NCBI GenBank assembly: GCA_029070965.1
Contig: JAIEBI010000030.1
Coordinates: 1-44,277 of the forward strand
Reading direction: 5' to 3'
Length of the DNA: 44,277 bases
From: Clostridiales bacterium
GTDB taxonomy: Bacteria > Bacillota > Clostridia > Christensenellales > Pumilibacteraceae
Below, one piece after another: positions 1 to 11,548 of the stretch. The translations under genes and the position numbers were made by a program. How positions within the stretch are numbered: position 1 is the stretch's first letter; every line of letters begins with the position of its first letter. The notes below the pieces were generated by a model that was not told where the DNA came from, searched no databases, and worked only from the letters and a program-made list of their open reading frames with translations.

Positions 1-140
1 TTTTTACGCTTAACGGAGGGCTTTTCGTAGTACTCCTTTTTGCGCATATCGCCGAGGATATTATCCTTTTGGCACTTACGTTTAAAACGTTTGAGTGCGC
101 TGTCGAGCGATTCGTTTTCACCTACGCGGATTACTGCCAT
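1..140 (-). CDS. rpsU: 30S ribosomal protein S21 (3' end cut by window edge)
   Basis: Small-subunit ribosomal protein S21. The 46 visible residues begin [19 protein letters not shown] and continue with the basic [13 protein letters not shown]-type stretch typical of S21. The family is about 58 residues long, so roughly a dozen C-terminal residues lie outside the window. The ATG at 138-140 is preceded by a strong AAGGAGGTG ribosome binding site six to seven bases upstream, which fixes the start. It is monocistronic from its own near-consensus promoter (194-222) and lies downstream of, and in the same direction as, the germination operon. Confidence 0.95.
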   Translation of the reverse strand, partial: MAVIRVGENESLDSALKRFKRKCQKDNILGDMRKKEYYEKPSVKRK

Positions 141-175
141 TATTCACACCTCCTTCGTTCCGAGAACTCCAATTT

Positions 176-222
176 GCTAACGTTAGCCTACATATTATAT
201 AAAATCATTTTCCTTTTGTCAA
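176..222 (-). promoter_or_regulatory. rpsU promoter with palindrome at +1
   Basis: Read on the minus strand: TTGACA (217-222), 17 bases, TATAAT (194-199). This is a perfect sigma-A consensus. The expected start is near 187. Exactly there lies a perfect 12-bp palindrome GCTAACGTTAGC (176-187), so the transcript would begin with it. It could be an operator or a 5'-terminal structure. Confidence 0.8.
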
Positions 223-233
223 ACGATTTTCAC

Positions 234-1442
234 CTACTTTAAAGCAATTTCTATATCGTACTTTATCTTGACGGAATAGTAATCGTATTCCGATTTAAAG
301 TAGTCGGGGCTGTGCCTGTAAAACTCCCTGCCTATAAACAAAGGGTCGGCGGTTGCAGCAAGCGAGCTACCGACCGCGCTTTCCACCTCGCCTTGAATTT
401 TCTTTTTGTAGCCTGCTATGAGCGCGTCGTTCGCCTTTTTGCTGTTGGTGGCAAACAGCGTATTGAACTTGTCCCCGTGCGGCTCGATAAACGCCTTTAT
501 CTTGACTGTTGCCGTACCCGTCTTTTCGTCTATCTTGACCGACGCGTGTTTTTTGAGCAGTCTGCCGCACACGCCCTTTATCGTCTTGCCCTCATACTCC
601 ACGTCCGCGCATACAGTACCCTTTTCAACCGGCGCGCTAACCCAAGCCACGCCGCGCGCCGAAGTAGAATCGAATATGCCCACTCGCCCGTTTTCGCCGT
701 ACATGGCGAGCTTTTCCACCTTCATTCCCGTCTTTTGTTCGCCTTCGCTACTGCCGCCTTTACCTTCTTCCCCGCTTCCGCCGCCTGAGCTGTCGCCACC
801 CTTGCCGCCGCCCGAGCTTCCGCCGCTGCTGCTATCTCCGCTTTCGCTCGCCTTGCCGCTTTGCATTTCCACAAGCGGCAGATACGCGGTTTTGGACGCG
901 CTGCCGAGGTCGGATAAAAAGCCCAAAAGCGTATTTGTTGCAATATGCGCTTTGCGAGCGCTGTACGCTATAAAGTTGGCGTCGGTCGCGCCTGTCTTGG
1001 ACATAAAGTCGGTAAGGTCGGCTATTAAATCCTCCGCCTTGCCGTCGGCCGCCGCCATCCACACGTCGGCGGCAACGTCGGTCGCCGTCATAAGCGAGCC
1101 TAATAATTCGGGTTTTGCATCCTTCCCCACAATTACCATTGAGCAGTGACCGAGCTCCACCCGCCGTCCGAGCGCTGTGTTGAGCGCTTCCGCCGCCTCG
1201 TCCAATGTTTCGCCCTCAACCGTCACTGTGTCCTTGCCCGTCGAGCCTTGCGCCTCGGTGGGCATTACGTATTGCGCAGTAAGGCGTACCTTTTCGCCGC
1301 CTCCGTCAAGCCCCAAAATACCGACGATTACGCGGCTGTTCACCTCCTTGTTGCGCAGCGACGTGGACGGCATAAACGCTATAAAGAATGCGAACAAAAA
1401 TAGTAACGCTTTGTATATAAGCAATTTTTTTCGCTTGGTCAT
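234..1442 (-). CDS. Ger(x)C-family spore germination protein without lipobox
   Basis: C subunit of a GerA-type germinant receptor, 402 residues. Position as third gene after GerA and GerB homologues, and the overall size, identify it. The N-terminal segment (about 30-60, RNKEVNSRVIVGILGLD) resembles the start of the mature GerC domain. Residues 8-24 are a hydrophobic signal or anchor segment. Unlike usual GerC proteins there is no cysteine after it, so no lipobox. Residues about 196-239 are a Gly/Ser/Lys-rich linker separating the N- and C-terminal domains. The ATG overlaps the gerB stop by four bases (ATGA), which argues for translational coupling and against a wrong start. Family call is moderate because GerC sequences diverge strongly. 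Confidence 0.78.
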   Translation of the reverse strand: MTKRKKLLIYKALLFLFAFFIAFMPSTSLRNKEVNSRVIVGILGLDGGGEKVRLTAQYVMPTEAQGSTGKDTVTVEGETLDEAAEALNTALGRRVELGHCSMVIVGKDAKPELLGSLMTATDVAADVWMAAADGKAEDLIADLTDFMSKTGATDANFIAYSARKAHIATNTLLGFLSDLGSASKTAYLPLVEMQSGKASESGDSSSGGSSGGGKGGDSSGGGSGEEGKGGSSEGEQKTGMKVEKLAMYGENGRVGIFDSTSARGVAWVSAPVEKGTVCADVEYEGKTIKGVCGRLLKKHASVKIDEKTGTATVKIKAFIEPHGDKFNTLFATNSKKANDALIAGYKKKIQGEVESAVGSSLAATADPLFIGREFYRHSPDYFKSEYDYYSVKIKYDIEIALK

Positions 1443-2641
1443 GCCGATTGCCTCCCCGCCGCTTGCCCGACGTTTTTATGTTTTTTGTTGTAAATCACCG
1501 CGCAAACAAGAGCGATCATCGGTATACCTGCCGCCATGGCAGGCGTGATTATTGCGCACGCGTACGACGTTACGGCAAGCGAAAATATCATCGGGTCGGT
1601 CAGCGCAAAAACCTGTACGACGTACGTACAAACGCATGTGCAAATCGATATTATAAAATGCGCATTTTTACCTATAACGAAGGACACACACCTGCACGTT
1701 GCGTAAAAGAACAGCGCCGCCTCGATGAATACCGACACGCTCCATACGACGGACGAAAACATGTCCAGCCTGCCGTACACGTTGCCTACCGAAAATTGAA
1801 GTATGTTGGAAAGATTGGTTGTGGAATCGATGAGCATAGGAACGTTGCCGAACGCCGCCGACAATGCGATTGCGAAAAACACCGCTATGCCCGTACCGAT
1901 AAGCCCCGATCCCGCCGCAAAGCACCATGTGTATTTTTTAGTCCTTGTTCTGCCTATAAACAGCACGAGCGGCGTAAAGTCTCCCACCCATGCGGGGTGC
2001 TTCAACAATGCGGAAATAAAACTTTTTCCGTCCGCAACGGTCGGCAAAATATTGCCGAAATCGAAGCCCGTAAGCACGACGATAGCGACAAGCACGGCAA
2101 GACATACAACTATAATCGGCATCAAAATTTCGTTTAGCCTACTAAGCGAGCGCAACGTGTGAGTCCCTGCCGCCGTCAAAAACACCAATAGCACTATAAT
2201 CATTAAGCTTGTATCAAAGTCGGCAAGCACGTTGGTGCCGTAAAAGTTAAGAATTTCGGCAACGGCTGTGTTCAGCTTGAAAAACAAAAACAGCCCTATT
2301 ATAGCTACGACTATTTTTGCGCCCACCTTGCCGAGCACGGACGAAAGCAACTCAAAAAAATCGACGTCGCATTTCCTTATGGTTATAATCATCGGCACGA
2401 GCGTAACAAGGTCGAAAACGCCGTACACAGTAAGTATAAGATAGCCGTCACGCCCCGACGCTTGTATAAGGAATATGGGCAGCAAAAACATTTTCGTCGC
2501 CATGGCAAGAATGAATATTATAGCCACAAGCTGCTTGCCTGACGCCTGCTTGGTTTCGCGGGTGTTGGTAGTCCCCGCGTTTTTCGTATTTTCGCTGCCG
2601 AGCGCAGTACCGTTATTTTGTTGTTGTGATACGCTGTTCAT
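1439..2641 (-). CDS. GerAB/ArcD/ProY-family spore germination permease
   Basis: B subunit of the germinant receptor, 400 residues. It is an amino-acid/polyamine-transporter-like inner spore membrane protein that in studied receptors contributes to germinant binding. The sequence is almost entirely hydrophobic, with about ten membrane segments starting near residue 34 (KQLVAIIFILAMATKMFLLP). A hydrophilic N-terminal tail of about 30 residues is rich in Asn, Gln and Thr. It lies 19 bases after gerA and overlaps gerC by four bases, so the three genes form one operon. The ribosome binding site is poor (AGGA about 12 bases upstream), which suggests translation coupled to gerA. Confidence 0.88.
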   Translation of the reverse strand: MNSVSQQQNNGTALGSENTKNAGTTNTRETKQASGKQLVAIIFILAMATKMFLLPIFLIQASGRDGYLILTVYGVFDLVTLVPMIITIRKCDVDFFELLSSVLGKVGAKIVVAIIGLFLFFKLNTAVAEILNFYGTNVLADFDTSLMIIVLLVFLTAAGTHTLRSLSRLNEILMPIIVVCLAVLVAIVVLTGFDFGNILPTVADGKSFISALLKHPAWVGDFTPLVLFIGRTRTKKYTWCFAAGSGLIGTGIAVFFAIALSAAFGNVPMLIDSTTNLSNILQFSVGNVYGRLDMFSSVVWSVSVFIEAALFFYATCRCVSFVIGKNAHFIISICTCVCTYVVQVFALTDPMIFSLAVTSYACAIITPAMAAGIPMIALVCAVIYNKKHKNVGQAAGRQSA

Positions 2642-2660
2642 ATGTACGCATAGTCCTGCG

Positions 2661-4073
2661 CTATGCTTGTCTTGTAGGGTTATTATTCGGTATGCTTTTG
2701 GGGCGCTGCTTCATTGTAGGGAAGGGACTGCGCTCGATAGCATCCTTAAAGTCGGAATACACAAGCGGCGTAAACGGCGCAAGGTACGGCGCGTCGTACG
2801 CATTGAGCGAACAAATATAATGCAACGTAAACAGCACGGCAAGTATCAAGCCGAACAATCCGCAAAGTCCACCGATCAGCGTAAAGATAATTCTAAGCAC
2901 GCTCATAGAGCCTATCATTGACGGCACGGTAAACAGCGCTATCGAGCTAAGCGCGATAACCATTACCGCCGGCGAGCTTATTATCCCCGCGCTGACCGCC
3001 GTTTCACCCAGCACGAGCGCGCCCACTATGCTCATAGCCATACCGACGGCGCGCGGCATGCGCACGCTCGCCTCGCGTATTATCTCGAACAAAAGCAATA
3101 CAAACACCGTTTCGGCAAGCGGCGAAAGCGGTATGCCCTTGATTGCCGTCATTAGCGTAGTCATAAACCGTACGGGTATGAGCGTGTAGTGAAAATTTTG
3201 CAACGCCACGTACAGTGCGGGTAACAACAGCGCAAGTATCAAGCCCAAGTACCTCAAAAGCCGCACAAACGTGCCGTACGTCGAACGCTGGTAATAATCC
3301 TCGCCCGACTGGAATTCCTCCACCACTACAAACGGCACGGTTATCACCATCGGCGAGCCGTCCACAAAGATAGCCACTCGCCCTTCCAGCAGCTTTGCCG
3401 TTACGATATCCGGCTTTTCGCTCAATCCCGTTTGATTGAACAGCGACAACGGCTTTTCCTCGATATACGGCACGAGGTAATGACTGTCTACAATGCCGTC
3501 GATGTCGATTTTTTCAAGGCGCTTTTTGACGTTTTTAATCACCTTTTCGTCGGCGACAGAGCTTAGATAACACAGCGCTATCGAGGTTTTGCTTTTGCGC
3601 CCAATCTCCATGCGCTCAATAGCGAGGTCGGGCGTTTTCAGCCGCCGCTCCAACAGCGAAAGATTGGTCTTTAAGTCCTCTATAAACCCCTCGCGCGGGC
3701 CGCGCATAACCGTTTCGGTGGGCGGCTCGGTAATTCCGCGCGTGGTGTACTTGCGCGCATTGATTACGGCATATCGGCTTTCGCCCTCAATGCACAACAG
3801 CATATCGCCGTTGAGCAGCTTGTTTACGCAATCGTCCACGTCGGACGAAATAGTAACGTCGTATTCGAGCAACGCATAACGGTTAAAGTCGTCCAGCGTG
3901 CCCAGCTTTTGTGCCGTGTTTTCCAACGCAAAAACGACGGCGCGCGCCGTTGCCACGTCCGACAAATCGGGCTGAACTATCAATACGCCCGACTTTTTTC
4001 CGCACTTAAACTCGTGCGTGACCACGTTGTCGGGCGTGGAAAACTTATCCAAAATACGCTGTGCCGCTTCCAT
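2661..4073 (-). CDS. GerA-family spore germination protein (receptor A subunit)
   Basis: A subunit of a GerA-type germinant receptor, 470 residues. The N-terminal soluble half (1-270) contains the family motif MRGPREGF (123-130) and the region ending in VDGSPMVITVPFVV (about 238-251). The C-terminal half has four to five membrane segments between about 276 and 440, followed by a short basic tail. It is the first gene of the gerA-gerB-gerC operon. No ribosome binding site precedes the ATG. A sigma-G-like promoter can be drawn so that transcription starts at or next to the ATG (4079-4108), in line with forespore expression of this family. Specific germinant unknown. Confidence 0.92.
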   Translation of the reverse strand: MEAAQRILDKFSTPDNVVTHEFKCGKKSGVLIVQPDLSDVATARAVVFALENTAQKLGTLDDFNRYALLEYDVTISSDVDDCVNKLLNGDMLLCIEGESRYAVINARKYTTRGITEPPTETVMRGPREGFIEDLKTNLSLLERRLKTPDLAIERMEIGRKSKTSIALCYLSSVADEKVIKNVKKRLEKIDIDGIVDSHYLVPYIEEKPLSLFNQTGLSEKPDIVTAKLLEGRVAIFVDGSPMVITVPFVVVEEFQSGEDYYQRSTYGTFVRLLRYLGLILALLLPALYVALQNFHYTLIPVRFMTTLMTAIKGIPLSPLAETVFVLLLFEIIREASVRMPRAVGMAMSIVGALVLGETAVSAGIISSPAVMVIALSSIALFTVPSMIGSMSVLRIIFTLIGGLCGLFGLILAVLFTLHYICSLNAYDAPYLAPFTPLVYSDFKDAIERSPFPTMKQRPKSIPNNNPTRQA

Positions 4074-4078
4074 ACAGT

Positions 4079-4108
4079 TATTGTGCGAAAGGGCGTTTAT
4101 TATTATGC
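4079..4108 (-). promoter_or_regulatory. candidate sigma-G-like promoter of the gerA operon
   Basis: On the minus strand GCATA (4104-4108), 18 bases, CACAATA (4079-4085). The known sigma-G pattern is roughly GHATR, 17-18 bases, CATWHTA, so one base of the -10 differs. Only five bases separate the -10 from the ATG at 4073. This is inference from pattern only. Confidence 0.4.
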
Positions 4109-4120
4109 GTGTACTTGTTT

Positions 4121-4152
4121 AATAAAAAACGCCGTCACTATTTGACAGCGTT
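4121..4152 (-). terminator. intrinsic terminator overlapping the end of gatA
   Basis: Ten-base-pair stem with one G-U pair (arms 4143-4152 and 4128-4137), loop of five, followed on the minus strand by a T-rich run (4121-4129). The upstream arm is formed by the last codons of gatA and the TAG stop sits in the loop. It separates gatCA from the germination operon. Confidence 0.85.
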
Positions 4153-5478
4153 CATCAGTGATTTGCCTATATTTAAAATATCTCTTTCCGCGTTGCGCTT
4201 GCCTATAATCTGTACTCCTATCGGCAATCCGTTTTCTTTTCCGAACGGAACGCTTACCGCGGGCAATCCCGCAAGAGATACGGGCGCTAAGTACGAATCG
4301 CACATGTGCTCCTGCTGCGGGTCTGTAATGCCGCCTATCGGTGTTGCCACCGTCGCAGTAGTCGGGCATAACAACGCGTCGCAAACGCTCAATACATTGT
4401 CGTATTCGGCAGTTATAACTGTGCGCACCTTTGCCGCATTTATGTAAAGCTTGTCGTAGTTTTCGCCGTCTGTAACAACCGCACCCGTCAACATTCGCCG
4501 CTTAACCTCGTCGCCCAACAACTCGGTGTGCGGATATGCCGCTACAACTTTTTTGAACGAATGTACAGCCTCCGCCGACGACAACACGTGGTACGCGGGC
4601 AATCCCGCAAAGAATGACGGTATTGACACTTCCACTACGTTTACGCCCAGCGATTTTAATGTACGAATAGCATTGTCAAACGCCTGCCGCACGCCGTCGC
4701 TTTTTTCCGCCTGAAAAAATTCCTTGGCAACGCCAACTGTTATTCCTCGAACGTTTCCGTCTATATCGCGCAGTCCGTCACGCCCCGACACCACCGAAAA
4801 CAGCAATAGCGCGTCGTCGCAGGTTTTGGACAGCTGTCCCACTTGCTCCATCGACGGACAAAGCCCTATCACGCCACGCCTGTCTATCGCGCCGTACGTG
4901 GGTTTAAGACCCACCACGCCGCAAAACGCGGCGGGCTGCCGCACCGAGCCGCCTGTGTCAGTGCCGAGCGCCAAAGGCACCTCGCCTGCCGCCACAGCAT
5001 TTGCCGAGCCGCCCGAGCTACCACCGGCAACACGGTCGATATCAAGCGCATTACGCACACAGCCGAAAGCCGAGTATTCGTTGGCGCTGCCGAACGCAAA
5101 CTCGTCCATATTGGTTTTGCCTATGATTATCGCGCCCGCGCGTTTCAGCCTTGCAACCACCTCCGCGTCGGAGTCGGGTACAAAATCGGACAATAGCCGC
5201 GACGCGCAAGTGGTTTTTACTCCCGCCGTGCAAATGTTATCCTTTACCGCAACAGGCACGCCCAAAAGCTTTTTGTCCGTGCGCTTGCTGTCTTTTAAAT
5301 CTTGTTCGACTTTTTCCGCGTCTTGTAGCGCTTGGTCTGCGCATACCGTGATAAAGTCGTTTAACTGTCTATCCTCGCGTATTTTTTCCAAATACGCTGA
5401 AACAGCCGCGGTGGGAGTAATTTCACCGCTCGTTATTGCCGCGGAAAGAGAGGCGGCGGTGTAATCGGTTATTTTCAT
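4138..5478 (-). CDS. gatA: Asp-tRNA(Asn)/Glu-tRNA(Gln) amidotransferase subunit A
   Basis: Glutaminase subunit of the GatCAB amidotransferase. It releases ammonia from glutamine to convert Glu-tRNA(Gln) or Asp-tRNA(Asn) to the amidated form. The amidase-signature triad is in place: Lys79 (VAVKDN), Ser154 (GGSSGGSA) and Ser178 (DTGGSV). The channel-lining region and C-terminal amidase fold are complete. At 446 residues it is slightly shorter than the usual 480-490, the difference lying in the C-terminal third. It overlaps gatC by ATGA. gatB, usually third in this operon, is absent; a terminator follows gatA directly. Confidence 0.96.
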   Translation of the reverse strand: MKITDYTAASLSAAITSGEITPTAAVSAYLEKIREDRQLNDFITVCADQALQDAEKVEQDLKDSKRTDKKLLGVPVAVKDNICTAGVKTTCASRLLSDFVPDSDAEVVARLKRAGAIIIGKTNMDEFAFGSANEYSAFGCVRNALDIDRVAGGSSGGSANAVAAGEVPLALGTDTGGSVRQPAAFCGVVGLKPTYGAIDRRGVIGLCPSMEQVGQLSKTCDDALLLFSVVSGRDGLRDIDGNVRGITVGVAKEFFQAEKSDGVRQAFDNAIRTLKSLGVNVVEVSIPSFFAGLPAYHVLSSAEAVHSFKKVVAAYPHTELLGDEVKRRMLTGAVVTDGENYDKLYINAAKVRTVITAEYDNVLSVCDALLCPTTATVATPIGGITDPQQEHMCDSYLAPVSLAGLPAVSVPFGKENGLPIGVQIIGKRNAERDILNIGKSLMNAVK

Positions 5479-5687
5479 TCGCCCCGCCTGCCTACTTTAA
5501 ATCTACCTTCGCCTTGCAAGTCGAAAGTGGGGTTTACGCCGTCGGTACTAATAGCGCCTAATGCGTCAAAGCTATGTAACTGTTTTTGGATATGCGCTTG
5601 CATAGGCTCGATTTCCGCCGCCGAAAATTCTATTCCGACAGCTTTACCCAGCCTAACGATATCCTGTTCCGTCATAAGTTTATCCAT
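5475..5687 (-). CDS. gatC: amidotransferase subunit C
   Basis: Small GatC subunit (70 residues) that wraps around GatA and GatB and stabilises the complex. The order MTEQDIVRLGKAVGIEF, then the helix with QLHSFDALGAISTDGVNP, is typical, although the protein is shorter than the usual 95-100 residues because its C-terminal tail is abbreviated. The reading frame is open further upstream. I chose the ATG at 5685-5687 because GTGGAG lies about seven bases before it and the promoter at 5716-5744 lies just upstream. The stop overlaps the gatA start (ATGA). Confidence 0.88.
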   Translation of the reverse strand: MDKLMTEQDIVRLGKAVGIEFSAAEIEPMQAHIQKQLHSFDALGAISTDGVNPTFDLQGEGRFKVGRRGE

Positions 5688-5715
5688 AGCGCACTCCACG
5701 TTTCTTCCAAAGATA

Positions 5716-5744
5716 ATTTTACAACAAGTTGAGTTTTGTGTCAA
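5716..5744 (-). promoter_or_regulatory. gatCA promoter
   Basis: Minus strand TTGACA (5739-5744), 17 bases, TAAAAT (5716-5721). The expected start is near 5709, giving a leader of about 22 bases. It is divergent from the nifJ promoter. Confidence 0.75.
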
Positions 5745-5762
5745 TCGATTTGTTAAAATTAG

Positions 5763-9398
<3,636 letters not shown>

Positions 9399-9431
9399 TT
9401 AAATATTCCTTATTCCCTATATAAGTAAACA

Positions 9432-9465
9432 ACAAAACCCTCGCATACAAGTGCGAGGGTTTTGT
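9432..9465. terminator. bidirectional terminator after nifJ
   Basis: Perfect 14-bp stem (9432-9445 with 9452-9465), six-base loop. A-rich and T-rich flanks allow it to work for nifJ (+) and for the convergent DUF4097 gene (-). Confidence 0.9.
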
Positions 9466-9487
9466 GTTGCGGTAATTCAATGCTTAA

Positions 9488-10324
9488 TTAAACAAATTTG
9501 AGCGTGACGTCGTTATTTGTTCCGCTGAGCTTGATAAGCTTGTCGGTAGTGCCCGTGCGATTGGCGGGCAAGCCGCGTCCACTCGCTTTTACGGTATATT
9601 CGCTCGCATTGCCGACAATCTCGATGTCGGCGTCCAGATTAACGGCGTCCAAGGACAGCGTGTCGAGCTTTACTCTTTCAAGCTCGCAATCGACATTTGT
9701 GCCGTCAATCCCAACCGAATCGAACTCACAGTTTTTTACCGTTACATCGAGGTTGGTCGCTTTGATTGTCGCATCGGGTGCTTGGCAACCGTTCAACTTA
9801 ATATCGCAATTTGTAGCTTTTATATTCAGCTTGCCGAACTGCACGCGCGTAAAGCGTATTGCGGCATTTGTGCTATTCATAGAAAATTCCTCGAAGTCGA
9901 TATCTTCAATCGAAATATCGCTGTTATTGCCCTTTATTTCAAGCTTGGCGCCCGAAACAACGGTAAGCGTGAATTTATGCGAACGTCTGCCTATGTTGAA
10001 CAAGCCGCCCGAAAACGGTCTGTATTTGTAGTTTTCCACAACTGACAGCACGCCGTCCTTTTCCTCCACAAATACTTCCGAATTGTCCACCTCGTAGTAG
10101 TCGAGCGATACGCGCTCGCCTTGTTTAACCGTCAACGGAAAAGACGAAAGACTTATGCTTATGCTTTTAACATCGTCTTCGCAAGCGTATGATCGAGCCG
10201 TATATTTTGCATTATCGAGCCGAGAAAAATTCCAACCTATGATTGACATACCTATCACCCAAACGATAACTCCTATTATCAGAACCGTCGCACCGACGGC
10301 AAGGATTTTACTTGTGCGTTTCAT
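9488..10324 (-). CDS. DUF4097-family membrane-anchored beta-helix protein
   Basis: 278 residues. An N-terminal membrane segment (about 8-31) is followed by an extracytoplasmic region of short repeating beta strands of the type IEDIDFEEFSMNSTNAAIRF, with regularly spaced Asn/Asp turns. This is the picture of DUF4097 putative adhesin-like domains (right-handed beta-helix or solenoid). Molecular function is not known. It is the third gene of the padR-DUF1700-DUF4097 operon, overlapping DUF1700 by ATGA. This arrangement is common in Firmicutes and is thought to act at the cell envelope; that role is inference. Confidence 0.85.
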   Translation of the reverse strand: MKRTSKILAVGATVLIIGVIVWVIGMSIIGWNFSRLDNAKYTARSYACEDDVKSISISLSSFPLTVKQGERVSLDYYEVDNSEVFVEEKDGVLSVVENYKYRPFSGGLFNIGRRSHKFTLTVVSGAKLEIKGNNSDISIEDIDFEEFSMNSTNAAIRFTRVQFGKLNIKATNCDIKLNGCQAPDATIKATNLDVTVKNCEFDSVGIDGTNVDCELERVKLDTLSLDAVNLDADIEIVGNASEYTVKASGRGLPANRTGTTDKLIKLSGTNNDVTLKFV

Positions 10325-11031
10325 GCTCTCTCCTCTTTGTTGACATTAAAAATACCGTTGAATAGCATTTTTGTCGCTTTGCCGTATGTCCGTATCAATT
10401 TGACACAGCCTACGACCAACATAATGCCTAAGCCGACAAGCGCTATGCCTATGCCGAGCTGCGCGACTCCCGCGCCCAAGCCGCCCGTAAACATCGGACC
10501 GAACGATACGACAAAAGCGTACGCGCCGCCTATACCTATACCGACGCCAGCAACCGTAAAGGCTGCAAGTACGACCCACAGCACCGCCGCGACAACAACA
10601 AAAGCAAATCCTGTCACAATGTTAAAAACAAGAAACAGCGATACCTTAACGTTGCGTTTGTCAACCTCGTTAAGCTTGTCGTACTCGTTGTGCTCAACCT
10701 TGTCCTTAACGCTTTTATCGTCAATAGTATCGTCGCGCTTATTGCTGTCGTGTCCGTCGAAGATACCGCTGTCGGTCGGCTTGTCTTCGAGTGGTGGCGT
10801 CACGGAAATATGCCCATCGATCGGCAAAAGTTCACCGTCGTATTCCGATAAAATCTTATCGGCAACGTCTACGGGATTACCGAACTCGCGAATAATTTCG
10901 CGTTCGCTCTTTCCTCGCTCTATATTGTCCTCGAACATCTCGTTATAATAGTCGAGCACCCGCGCTATCTCGTCGGCGGGCAAACGGTGTATGTTCTTTT
11001 TAAGCTCATGTTCCCATTCGTATTTGGTCAT
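10321..11031 (-). CDS. DUF1700-family membrane protein
   Basis: 236 residues. The N-terminal cytoplasmic helical domain (YEWEHELKKNIHRLPADEI, then YYNEMFEDNIERG and EFGNP, about 3-60) is the DUF1700 signature. A charged, low-complexity Asp/Lys linker (about 85-125) follows, then three to four hydrophobic segments (about 130-225), the middle ones rich in Gly and Ala. Members are nearly always encoded next to a PadR regulator, as here, and are thought to act with it in envelope signalling. Start codon one base after the padR stop; stop overlaps the DUF4097 start. Confidence 0.88.
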   Translation of the reverse strand: MTKYEWEHELKKNIHRLPADEIARVLDYYNEMFEDNIERGKSEREIIREFGNPVDVADKILSEYDGELLPIDGHISVTPPLEDKPTDSGIFDGHDSNKRDDTIDDKSVKDKVEHNEYDKLNEVDKRNVKVSLFLVFNIVTGFAFVVVAAVLWVVLAAFTVAGVGIGIGGAYAFVVSFGPMFTGGLGAGVAQLGIGIALVGLGIMLVVGCVKLIRTYGKATKMLFNGIFNVNKEERA

Positions 11032-11032
11032 G

Positions 11033-11344
11033 TCAACGCCCTTCCCTGTAAATAAATTCGTATATTCTTTTCAGCTCGTCAAGATCGTCAAGCGAGTTCT
11101 TTATCCTGTCCTTGCCCGCCTGAGTAATCATGTAGTACTTTCTCAGCCTGCCGTTGTATTCCTTGCTGCGCGTGGTTAAACACCCCGTAGCTTCCAGCCG
11201 TTTGAGTATCGGATACAGCGTACTCTCGCTTATCTCTATGTACGGCGAAATATCGCTGATTATCTTGTACCCGTAACTCTCCTCTTTGTTGAGCGACGCC
11301 AGCACACATAGCTCGAGCAAGCCCTTTTTTAGTTGAACGTCCAC
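11033..11344 (-). CDS. PadR-family transcriptional regulator
   Basis: 103-residue winged-helix repressor. The sequence LKKGLLELCVLASLNKEESYGYKI (within the first 30 residues), then SESTLYPILKRLEATG and RRYYxIT-like RKYYMITQAG, are textbook PadR. The short C-terminal helix fits the small PadR-s2 class. The start is a GTG at 11342-11344: AAGGAGG lies five bases upstream. A longer frame starting at 11392 has no such site. It is first in an operon with DUF1700 and DUF4097 and probably represses it. Confidence 0.93.
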   Translation of the reverse strand: MDVQLKKGLLELCVLASLNKEESYGYKIISDISPYIEISESTLYPILKRLEATGCLTTRSKEYNGRLRKYYMITQAGKDRIKNSLDDLDELKRIYEFIYREGR

Positions 11345-11411
11345 TGCGCCCTCCTTCCATAAAGTAATCGGTATTTCGGCGCCCGCGCACAACGAACGCC
11401 ATCAATACTGT

Positions 11412-11447
11412 CTATAACATAATACCACGCATTACATAGTATGTCAA
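11412..11447 (-). promoter_or_regulatory. padR operon promoter with operator-like inverted repeat
   Basis: Minus strand TTGACA (11442-11447), 17 bases, TATTAT (11419-11424). An imperfect inverted repeat CTATGTAAT ... ATTATGTTATAG (11412-11439) covers the spacer, the -10 and the start. That is where PadR autorepression would act. Confidence 0.65.
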
Positions 11448-11515
11448 TAAAAAAATCTATATTTTGAGTTTTCTAATATAATTCTAATCTTTTTAATCTT
11501 TTTTTAAGAAAATAA

Positions 11516-11545
11516 AAAACGGGCGTGCATATTTACGTCCGTTTT
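11516..11545 (-). terminator. terminator of the zinc-ribbon gene
   Basis: Eleven-position stem with one mismatch (11516-11526 with 11535-11545), loop of eight, with a run of T on the minus strand, starting three bases after the stop codon. Confidence 0.8.
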
Positions 11546-11548
11546 ATT

